A DNA stretch of 8,632 nucleotides from Saprospiraceae bacterium (GTDB taxonomy: Bacteria; Bacteroidota; Bacteroidia; Chitinophagales; Saprospiraceae). Shown piece by piece: positions 1-5,516 of the stretch; positions within the stretch are counted from its first letter, which is position 1; each line of letters starts with the position of its first letter. Location: the NCBI GenBank assembly GCA_023299965.1, contig JALZVN010000298.1, positions 1 through 8,632 of the forward strand, read 5' to 3'. The notes beneath the pieces were generated by a model. The model was not told the DNA's origin. It saw only the letters and a list, made by a program, of their open reading frames with translations, and did no database searches. The translations under genes were made by a program, and so were the position numbers.

Positions 1-14
1 GGAAAACGGAATCA

Positions 15-33
15 AATGGATTAATTATCCATT
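15..33. repeat. Inverted repeat across the dnaA stop codon
   Basis: The arms AATGGAT (15-21) and ATCCATT (27-33) are perfectly complementary around a 5-base loop, and the dnaA stop codon (25-27) lies inside the hairpin. Read in the dnaA direction it is followed by a T-rich but interrupted stretch, so it could be a weak terminator or a 3' end stabiliser. The window ends 14 bases further on, so this cannot be judged fully. The right arm also resembles a DnaA box (TTATCCATT, two mismatches from TTATCCACA), probably by chance. Confidence 0.35.
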
Positions 34-1446
34 CAAACTCATGCGTATCTTCTTCTCTAAAGCATTTACGTCCTCTTTGATAGTCATATCTGTGTCTAGT
101 AGGTCTTGGACTGTCTTACAAGAATAAATCACTGTACTGTGATCTCTTCCTCCAAATTGGTCCCCTATCGCTTTTAATGACTTATTGGTCAAATTCTTAG
201 CTAGATACATAGAAAGTTGTCTAGCAACGACGATAGAACGCTTACGGGTCTTACCTGCTAGTTTCTCAACAGGTACGTTAAAGTGCTCTGCTACTAACTT
301 TTGAATAAATTCGACAGTAATTTCTTTATTTATCTCGTTGATGAATTTCTGTATTACTTCTTTTGTCAAGTCTAGATCTATTTGGCGGTTGTTGAGCGAA
401 GATTGAGCAGCTAAAGAAACAAGCACTCCTTCTAATTCTCTAATGTTGTTTTTAATGTTGTAGCAGATAAACTCTACAACATCATTATCTAATTCAATTC
501 CTTCTCTCGTCATCTTAGATTCGAGAATAGCGATTCTAGTTTCGATATCTGGAGCTTGCAAATCTGCTGATAAGCCCCACTTGAATCTGCTGATCAAACG
601 ATCCGCCATACCGTCTAAATCTTTGGGAGCACGATCTGAAGTAAAGATTAATTGTTTTCCGTTCTGATGTAATTGATTAAATATATGGAAGAAAATCTCC
701 TGCGTCTTCTGCTTATTCGCCAAAAACTGAATATCGTCAACGATTAAGACATCAATCATTTGGTAAAAATTTACAAAATCATTGACTGATCCATTCTTTA
801 TGGATTGAATCATCTGATTAGTAAATTTTTCTGAAGAAACAAATAAAACATTCTTGTCTAAATGACTTAGCTTGATTTCATTTCCGATAGCTTGAGCCAA
901 GTGGGTCTTACCTAGACCTACATTACCAAATATTACAAGTGGATTGAATGCTGTACCTCCTGGTTTCTTTGCGATAGCCATCCCTGCGGATCTTGCTAAT
1001 CTATTGCAATCCCCTTCTATGTAGTTATCAAATCGGTAATTCTTATTCAATTGTGGATCGATCGATAGCTTTTTGATCCCTGGAATAACAAAAGGATTCT
1101 CAATTGCAGGTGAATTTATTCTGGTAACGTTATTAGAGCTCATGTTATCGGTAGCCATATTGGCTTGTGGTGGTAAAGATTTTTTTCGCATGGGATTTAG
1201 TCTTATTTGATACTCTAACTTGCCTGTCGAACCCAATTCATCACGAATTGTTTTTTTAAGCAGAGCGACATAGTGTTCTTCTAACCACTCGTAGAAAAAT
1301 TTGTTTGGTACCTGGATAGTAAGAGAGCTATCAACAAGCTGGACTGGTCTGATAGGTTCAAACCAAGTTTTGAAACTTTGACTGTTTACATTCTTTTTTA
1401 TAGTATGCAGACAGTTCGCCCAGATAGTATCGATGTCTCTTATCAT
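25..1446 (-). CDS. dnaA: Chromosomal replication initiator protein DnaA
   Basis: Initiator ATPase that binds DnaA boxes, opens the origin and helps load the replicative helicase; it also acts as a transcription factor. The 473-residue product is full length for the family. Domain I is about residues 1-85 and is followed by a short polar linker (about 86-115). The AAA+ core has Walker A GNVGLGKT (174-181), Walker B VLIVDD (233-238), the box VII arginine in SRFKWGL (R287) and a sensor 2 arginine in NIRELEG (R336). Domain IV carries the DnaA signature GGRDHSTVIYSCKTV (432-446), which contacts the box DNA. No key residue is missing. The ATG at 1446 gives the expected domain I start; the bases before it are A-rich with no Shine-Dalgarno sequence, as is usual in Bacteroidota. 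The nearest upstream gene on the same strand ends 516 bases away, so dnaA probably has its own promoter. Confidence 0.98.
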   Translation of the reverse strand: MIRDIDTIWANCLHTIKKNVNSQSFKTWFEPIRPVQLVDSSLTIQVPNKFFYEWLEEHYVALLKKTIRDELGSTGKLEYQIRLNPMRKKSLPPQANMATDNMSSNNVTRINSPAIENPFVIPGIKKLSIDPQLNKNYRFDNYIEGDCNRLARSAGMAIAKKPGGTAFNPLVIFGNVGLGKTHLAQAIGNEIKLSHLDKNVLFVSSEKFTNQMIQSIKNGSVNDFVNFYQMIDVLIVDDIQFLANKQKTQEIFFHIFNQLHQNGKQLIFTSDRAPKDLDGMADRLISRFKWGLSADLQAPDIETRIAILESKMTREGIELDNDVVEFICYNIKNNIRELEGVLVSLAAQSSLNNRQIDLDLTKEVIQKFINEINKEITVEFIQKLVAEHFNVPVEKLAGKTRKRSIVVARQLSMYLAKNLTNKSLKAIGDQFGGRDHSTVIYSCKTVQDLLDTDMTIKEDVNALEKKIRMSLNG

Positions 1447-1491
1447 TCTTTAGATGTAGGTGCGTATTAAAAAACAAACTTTTTTAGAAGT

Positions 1492-1515
1492 AATTTCGAG
1501 ATTAAATTTCGAAAT
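1492..1515. repeat. Direct repeat and palindrome close to the dnaA start
   Basis: The octamer AATTTCGA occurs at 1492-1499 and again at 1505-1512, 13 bases apart. The second copy is part of the perfect 10-base palindrome ATTTCGAAAT (1506-1515). The block sits 46-69 bases upstream of the dnaA start codon, where an operator could lie. No protein can be assigned to it, and AT-rich palindromes of this length arise by chance fairly often. Confidence 0.35.
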
Positions 1516-1601
1516 CATTGATCTACTTTTTCCGCAATTTTAGAGTAGTACTTTAGGTAGGGTAGTGTTCCGTTTTCTAGTAATAGTGCTAAAGTATACA
1601 G

Positions 1602-1650
1602 ATCTCAAATGGTATTGCGTCGGACTGTAAAGGTCATAAAAATTTGAGAT
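1602..1650. repeat. Nine-base inverted repeat with 31-base spacer
   Basis: ATCTCAAAT (1602-1610) is an exact reverse complement of ATTTGAGAT (1642-1650). The spacer is 31 bases. In RNA on either strand this could close a stem around an inner loop; as DNA it could be a pair of protein-binding half-sites. No T-run follows on either strand, so it is not a typical terminator. Confidence 0.4.
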
Positions 1651-1676
1651 ATAAGGAAGTGAATTCCGTTCGAATT

Positions 1677-1684
1677 CAAAATTA
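1677..1684 (-). promoter_or_regulatory. Possible dnaA -7 promoter element
   Basis: On the minus strand this reads TAATTTTG, an exact match to the Bacteroidota -7 consensus TAnnTTTG. It would give a dnaA leader of about 220 bases. No matching -33 TTTG is present at the usual spacing. A chance exact match somewhere in a 516-base AT-rich gap is quite likely. A closer but imperfect candidate is AAAGTTTG, the minus-strand reading of 1475-1482, which would give a leader of roughly 20 bases. Confidence 0.25.
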
Positions 1685-1842
1685 TTTTTCGCCCATTTGT
1701 TTTAGGGAAAGTCATGTAACTATGCCAATTACAGAAAGCTAAAATTCTTTGACTTTCATCTGCTCTTCCTTTATTCCGTTCCGCACTGATTACTAGGCAT
1801 TACTGTATTCTACTTGAAGTAAATCTGCAAGAGAAAACGCAG

Positions 1843-1867
1843 AAGTATAATCGAATTACTTATACTT
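1843..1867. repeat. Eight-base inverted repeat with 9-base spacer
   Basis: AAGTATAA (1843-1850) pairs perfectly with TTATACTT (1860-1867). It lies about 100 bases beyond the metallophosphatase stop codon, so it could be a weak hairpin in the 3' region of that transcript, or a dyad operator. Read on the minus strand it is not followed by a T-run. Confidence 0.35.
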
Positions 1868-1945
1868 ATATTCTTTAAAAGAAGTTTTCAAGACCCCACA
1901 ATATTAAGCGTAATCGGATCATACAAGATGCTCTAAATAGATGAA

Positions 1946-1959
1946 ATAGAGTATTCTAT
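1946..1959 (-). terminator. Weak hairpin just after the metallophosphatase stop
   Basis: ATAGA (1946-1950) pairs with TCTAT (1955-1959) around a 4-base loop, only three bases beyond the stop codon at 1963-1965. On the minus strand it is followed by the T-rich stretch TTCATCTATTT. The stem is short and AT-rich, so termination would be inefficient. It is the only candidate I see at the end of this pair of genes. Confidence 0.2.
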
Positions 1960-1962
1960 CTT

Positions 1963-2874
1963 TTACTTAATTACTTTTGGATTACAGGAAACACATTTGT
2001 TCTTAAAGTTCTTTTCAAAACTAACTTGCATCTGGCCTAATACGATTCCTGCCCATCCGACTTGATTGACATGTACTTGTTTTCCATTTGCATTGCCTAT
2101 TATTGTAGGTTTTTTAAGGAAGGTATGCGTATGTCCACCTAGAATCAAATCTATATTGCTAGTCTGCGCTGCAAGGTCATGATCTGACACCTTATTCTCT
2201 TTATATTTATACCCTAAATGAGATAAGCAAATCACATAGTGGCACCCCATATCTTGCTTTAGGATCTGGGCGTATTTATTGGCTTGTTTTATAGGATCTG
2301 CGTATTGAGTCTCCTTGTAGAGAGATTGCGGCACTAGGCTATCTAATTCTATCCCTACACCTAAGACACCCACTTTAATATCCCCTTTTTGGTAGACTTT
2401 ATAGGGCTTCACTTGACCATTCATCACTGTGTTGCTAAAGTCATAATTGCAATTGATCAATTCGAAACTCGCTTGTTTAGCTTGCTTGTGAAGGGTATCT
2501 ATGCCAGCATCAAAATCATGATTGCCTATGGTTGCTGCATCATACTTCATTTGACTCATTAGTTTAAACTCTAACTCGCCTCCAAAAAAATTGAAATAGG
2601 GAGTCCCCTGGAACATATCTCCAGCATCCAACAGAAGTACATTGTCTTGCTCCTTTCTAATCTTGTCAATGAGTGAAGCACGCTTCGCTGCACCACCCAA
2701 TCCCGAATATCGGCTACCATCTTTAGGAAAAGCCTCTATCCTACTATGTACATCATTGGTATGCAAGATTGTAAGTGTACTCATCTTTGGCTTGTACAAA
2801 TCTGTATGATGTAGCCCAGTAGCCAGTCCAAAACTTACTAATCCTCCTTGTCTAATAAATGTTCTTCTCTTCAT
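1963..2874 (-). CDS. 5'-nucleotidase-type metallophosphatase, UshA N-terminal domain
   Basis: Calcineurin-like metallophosphatase matching the N-terminal catalytic domain of UshA-type 5'-nucleotidases, which release phosphate from extracellular nucleotides. The metal-ligand motifs are all present in order: NDVH (40-43), DAGD (83-86), GNHD (117-120), SHLG (218-221) and GGHTH (246-250). The N-terminus begins KRRTFIRQ and continues into a glycine-rich hydrophobic segment to about residue 21. This resembles a twin-arginine leader, so export in folded, metal-loaded form is likely. At 303 residues the protein lacks the C-terminal substrate-binding domain of E. coli UshA (about 550 residues). That domain is encoded by the gene immediately upstream, whose stop is 6 bases before this ATG, so the two are surely co-transcribed. 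The tail carries a CxxC (C294, C297) of unknown relevance. The family also includes 2',3'-cyclic phosphodiesterases and UDP-sugar hydrolases; the exact substrate cannot be read from the sequence. Confidence 0.93.
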   Translation of the reverse strand: MKRRTFIRQGGLVSFGLATGLHHTDLYKPKMSTLTILHTNDVHSRIEAFPKDGSRYSGLGGAAKRASLIDKIRKEQDNVLLLDAGDMFQGTPYFNFFGGELEFKLMSQMKYDAATIGNHDFDAGIDTLHKQAKQASFELINCNYDFSNTVMNGQVKPYKVYQKGDIKVGVLGVGIELDSLVPQSLYKETQYADPIKQANKYAQILKQDMGCHYVICLSHLGYKYKENKVSDHDLAAQTSNIDLILGGHTHTFLKKPTIIGNANGKQVHVNQVGWAGIVLGQMQVSFEKNFKNKCVSCNPKVIK

Positions 2875-2880
2875 AATAGT

Positions 2881-3603
2881 TTATCTAAGGATTCTACCTT
2901 CAATTTTGGATGCAATAACTTTATCAGCAGTTGCTTTATCTACAAACATATCTCTAAGCAAAACAGGATAAGTGGTTCGTTCACAACCAATAAAAAACTT
3001 ACAATCACTTCCCCCATTTGCGATGTAATCCGGCAAGGCTATATTGTAAACTCTATCGGTCAACATCTCCCCTCCTATAGTGACCTCATCCACTTTTGAG
3101 TTCGCTATTTTCATTTGAAAATTCTTTGATACTGGCCAACCGCCGCTTCTTGCCACCCTGTCTAGAAAGGTAAGTAACAACTCCTGGTCAACATGCACTA
3201 CCACTAGTGCATTATCAAAAGGCATCAGCTCAAATATTTTGCCTTTAGTAATATCTCCTTTTCGCAATAATGGAATTCTAATTCCTCCAGAGTTTTGCAT
3301 TGCGAAGTCAATAGGTACCTCACTCAATTCATTTGCCTTATCGTAGATAACATCTGACATCCAATTGCCCAATGTACTTTCTGGTCTATCTTTTGGCATA
3401 TCCTCTGGGCAAGTAGCGATCACACTATTCATTTCTCCATCCAACTTTTCTTTGTAAGGAGCTATCATATCTTTGATTAGTGCAGAAGTGACTGCTGTAG
3501 AATCCATTTGGTGCGCAGCATAATTAGATTCAGCAGTGTGCCATACTTTAGTACAACTATGAAGAATAGCTATACTAAAGAGCAGTAGAATGTAGTTTCT
3601 CAT
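2881..3603 (-). CDS. 5'-nucleotidase C-terminal domain lipoprotein
   Basis: Substrate-binding (5_nucleotid_C) domain of a UshA-type nucleotidase, encoded on its own. The family signatures are NSGGIRIP (104-111) followed by GDITKGKIFELMPFDNALV (116-134), and later YNIALPDYIANGG (186-198). I place the start at the ATG at 3603, giving 240 residues. This start leads directly into a hydrophobic segment ending in a lipobox-like LHSC with Cys17, so the protein is probably a lipoprotein. The open frame extends upstream to an ATG at 3690. That longer form would put 29 polar and mixed residues before the signal peptide and would begin upstream of the likely promoter at 3625-3632. The next gene, 6 bases on, encodes the catalytic metallophosphatase half. 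Neither half should be a complete nucleotidase alone, so they presumably assemble outside the cytoplasmic membrane. Confidence 0.92.
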   Translation of the reverse strand: MRNYILLLFSIAILHSCTKVWHTAESNYAAHQMDSTAVTSALIKDMIAPYKEKLDGEMNSVIATCPEDMPKDRPESTLGNWMSDVIYDKANELSEVPIDFAMQNSGGIRIPLLRKGDITKGKIFELMPFDNALVVVHVDQELLLTFLDRVARSGGWPVSKNFQMKIANSKVDEVTIGGEMLTDRVYNIALPDYIANGGSDCKFFIGCERTTYPVLLRDMFVDKATADKVIASKIEGRILR

Positions 3604-3823
3604 ATGTTTCAATACTCTTTCTCTCAAAGATAAGTTAACCAAATTGCCTATCCTACCTATTTGGGAGAATAAGAAACTTAATGATAGCATGGTTCGGTAA
3701 TTTTAGGAATTACTTCATCAGATTAATAGTATATGCTTGGATATTATATGCCTTGCTTTGCGATTTTGTCCTTTACAGCATGCAACTATGTACTCCTGAA
3801 ATGCAATCTATTGAGATGCTTGA
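3604..3823. other. Gap between ruvB and the nucleotidase pair
   Basis: There is no gene here if the nucleotidase lipoprotein starts at 3603. The gap contains the exact -7 promoter match at 3625-3632 and a 6-base inverted repeat (GTAATT at 3697-3702 with AATTAC at 3708-3713, 5-base loop). It also has two direct copies of TATATGC (3730-3736 and 3745-3751), 15 bases apart. I see no convincing intrinsic terminator after ruvB: the hairpin at 3697-3713 has no T-run behind it. Confidence 0.6.
3625..3632 (-). promoter_or_regulatory. -7 promoter element of the nucleotidase pair
   Basis: The minus strand reads TATCTTTG, an exact match to the Bacteroidota -7 consensus TAnnTTTG. Transcription would start near 3618, leaving a leader of about 15 bases before the ATG at 3603. 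No -33 TTTG is seen at 19-23 bases upstream, but that element is weakly conserved in this phylum. The position supports the 3603 start over the one at 3690. Confidence 0.55.
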
Positions 3824-4849
3824 CTAAAAAAGCGAACCAGGCTTGTGCGGAGGAGTAGCACCTAAGTGCGTATATGCTTTTTCGGTCACTTCACGACCTC
3901 TTGGGGTCCTTTTGATAAAGCCTTCCATAATCAAGAATGGCTCATGCACTTCCTCAATGGTACCTGCCTCCTCTCCTACTGCAGTAGCAATAGTGTTGAT
4001 GCCTACTGGGCCCCCTTTAAATTTATGAATGATCGTACTAAGGATTCTATTATCCATCTCATCCAATCCATAGCTATCAACATTAAGTGCCTCTAAACCA
4101 TACTTGGCTATTTTGTCATCAATCGTCCCATTACCTTTAACTTGCGCAAAATCTCTGATACGTCTTAGTAGTGCGTTGGCTATTCTAGGGGTTCCCCTAC
4201 TTCGGCGAGCAATTTCATGATTCCCTTGCGGAGTGATTGGTATTTCTAAGATCGCAGCAGATCGCTCAATGATGCTTTCTAGAGTAGAAATATCATAGTA
4301 ATCCAACAAACACGTAATCCCAAATCTTGCCCGCATAGGAGCTGTGAGTAGCCCCATCCTGGTAGTGGCGCCAATTAGAGTAAAAGGGTTTAGCGAAATT
4401 TGTATGCTTCTTGCACTTGGTCCTTGGTCTATCATCACATCTATATGATAATCTTCCATGGCAGAATACAAATATTCTTCAATTACATTATTCAGTCGAT
4501 GTATTTCATCGATAAACAGAACATCTCCTTCCTCTAGATTAGTCAATAAACCAGCTAAGTCTCCAGGCTTTTCCAGTACTGGTCCTGAACTAACAGTTAA
4601 CTTTGACTCCATCTCTTTACTGATGATATGAGATAAGGTAGTTTTCCCCAAGCCTGGAGGTCCATGAAGCAAAACATGATCTAATGCCTCCCCTCTCATT
4701 TTTGCAGCTTGTATAAAGACGGATAAGTTCTCTACTATTTTGGGCTGACCCGCAAATGCACTCAACTGTTGTGGTCGGAGTGCACGTTCTACCTGTTTTT
4801 CTTCATTCGAAAGATAGGAGGCGTTTGGATCATTGATCGGAAAATCCAT
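3824..4849 (-). CDS. ruvB: Holliday junction branch migration helicase RuvB
   Basis: Hexameric AAA+ motor that drives Holliday-junction branch migration together with RuvA, feeding junctions to RuvC during recombinational repair. The 341-residue length is normal. The N-terminal ERALRPQQLSAFAGQ (21-35) is the usual family opening. Walker A is GPPGLGKT (63-70), Walker B is LFIDEIH (111-117), and sensor 1 lies in IGATTR (159-164). The arginine-finger region is MRARFG (172-177) and sensor 2 is in GTPRIANALLRR (219-230). The C-terminal winged helix ends with the characteristic EEVHEPFLIMEGFIKRTPRG (299-318). The start lies 3 bases after the stop of the upstream lipoprotein gene, so ruvB is the last gene of a three-gene operon. 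ruvA and ruvC are not in the window, which is common outside the enterobacterial ruvAB arrangement. Nothing in the protein looks degraded. Confidence 0.98.
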   Translation of the reverse strand: MDFPINDPNASYLSNEEKQVERALRPQQLSAFAGQPKIVENLSVFIQAAKMRGEALDHVLLHGPPGLGKTTLSHIISKEMESKLTVSSGPVLEKPGDLAGLLTNLEEGDVLFIDEIHRLNNVIEEYLYSAMEDYHIDVMIDQGPSARSIQISLNPFTLIGATTRMGLLTAPMRARFGITCLLDYYDISTLESIIERSAAILEIPITPQGNHEIARRSRGTPRIANALLRRIRDFAQVKGNGTIDDKIAKYGLEALNVDSYGLDEMDNRILSTIIHKFKGGPVGINTIATAVGEEAGTIEEVHEPFLIMEGFIKRTPRGREVTEKAYTHLGATPPHKPGSLF

Positions 4850-4852
4850 ATT

Positions 4853-5506
4853 TTATTTTCTTGGGGGTTTAGTCGCATGTATCATAGTCCCTTCACCCAA
4901 GCTGCTTATCTGCTTGTTGCATTCATTTAAAGCCTTACCTGATACAGAACACATCAAAGTACCTTGACAATCGTATAATTTTTTTTGCATTCCATCATCT
5001 AAAAGATATGCCCAGCCATCCGTATTGTATTTATACCTAGTGACTATATAAGGATTCATGTCCCCAGCGATATGTTTTAGCCATTTTGATTCACTAAAGC
5101 TATCTGCTTTAACACATGGTGACTTAGCTTTTTTAACCCCTCCAGTCATCCCTATCAAATTGATACAAGTCACTCTCACTATTTGTGATTCCATCATACA
5201 TGCGCTCACTGCATCTTTTACGACATCATAATCTAGATTAACGGCTTGATTGTTCTCCAGTTTAAAATCAAGGATAGGCATTTCATTCGGTAAGAGTTTA
5301 TCTCCATTACCTAATTCGAACAATATTCTACATCCATCTACACCTGTAAAATCCCTAACTATGGCTGTAGTAGCGCATTCTGTAGTTGGTTCAAAATCAG
5401 CGGGCTGAGTGGTAGTTGTCTCCCCATCTTCTATCGATGTCTTCCTCGACGGGCAAGCCATCAAAAAAAAGCAGGCAATAAGGATGAAAAACGGAAAATG
5501 CTTCAT
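4853..5506 (-). CDS. Cysteine-rich lipoprotein of unknown function
   Basis: I do not recognise a function. The 217-residue product opens with a hydrophobic signal and the lipobox LMAC (Cys18), then an acidic, threonine-rich tether to about residue 42. Two modules follow. The first, about residues 44-118, includes VRDFTGVDGCRILFELGNG and later RVTCI; it resembles a small domain I associate with Bacteroidota lipoproteins. The second, about 152-196, has KLYDCQGTLMCSVSG and resembles another short Bacteroidota domain of unknown function (DUF6970-like, from memory). Besides the lipidated Cys18 the mature protein has eight cysteines (44, 59, 103, 114, 131, 180, 186, 196), enough for four disulfides. 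The gene starts 10 bases after a thioredoxin-fold protein gene and ends 3 bases before ruvB. An envelope-exposed protein whose folding depends on disulfides is a reasonable inference, not a demonstrated role. Confidence 0.85.
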   Translation of the reverse strand: MKHFPFFILIACFFLMACPSRKTSIEDGETTTTQPADFEPTTECATTAIVRDFTGVDGCRILFELGNGDKLLPNEMPILDFKLENNQAVNLDYDVVKDAVSACMMESQIVRVTCINLIGMTGGVKKAKSPCVKADSFSESKWLKHIAGDMNPYIVTRYKYNTDGWAYLLDDGMQKKLYDCQGTLMCSVSGKALNECNKQISSLGEGTMIHATKPPRK

Positions 5507-5516
5507 ATAGGATTCT

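Larger units (their letters stand above)
1447..1962. other. 516-base AT-rich gap upstream of dnaA
   Basis: No convincing gene lies here; the open frames I followed on either strand from ATG stop within about 36 codons. The stretch holds a 10-base palindrome with a neighbouring direct repeat (1492-1515), two clean inverted repeats (1602-1650 and 1843-1867), three copies of TTCCGTT (1568, 1664, 1774) and one exact minus-strand -7 promoter match (1677-1684). I looked for DnaA boxes on both strands (TTATNCACA and near forms) and found none: TGTG does not occur, and CACA occurs once (1896-1899) in the wrong context. It is therefore a regulatory or structural leader for dnaA rather than an obvious origin. 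It also contains the 3' end region of the metallophosphatase transcript. Confidence 0.7.

Noticed and set aside
1660..1685. tRNA T-arm-like sequence around GTTCGAATTC
   Set aside because: The bases flanking the loop do not form the five-pair stem, and no acceptor, D or anticodon arm can be built upstream.
1607..1715. Minus-strand small ORF of 36 codons in the dnaA upstream gap
   Set aside because: It has no recognisable motif, no matching promoter placement and ordinary chance length in AT-rich DNA.
1447..1962. Chromosomal origin (oriC) next to dnaA
   Set aside because: No DnaA-box consensus or close variant on either strand, and gene position alone is a poor guide in Bacteroidota.
2848..3099. 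Plus-strand frame of 83 codons
   Set aside because: It lies antisense over the conserved nucleotidase genes and its peptide has no family signature.
1963..3603. Frameshifted or broken ushA pseudogene
   Set aside because: The domains are in reverse order relative to fused UshA, and each has its own start and export signal, so the gene is split by design rather than broken.
3697..3713. Terminator for the ruvB operon at the 6-base inverted repeat
   Set aside because: The stem is short and AT-rich and no T-run follows it on the minus strand.
3843..4096. Two overlapping plus-strand frames of 61 and 76 codons
   Set aside because: Both are antisense shadows of the conserved C-terminal part of ruvB.
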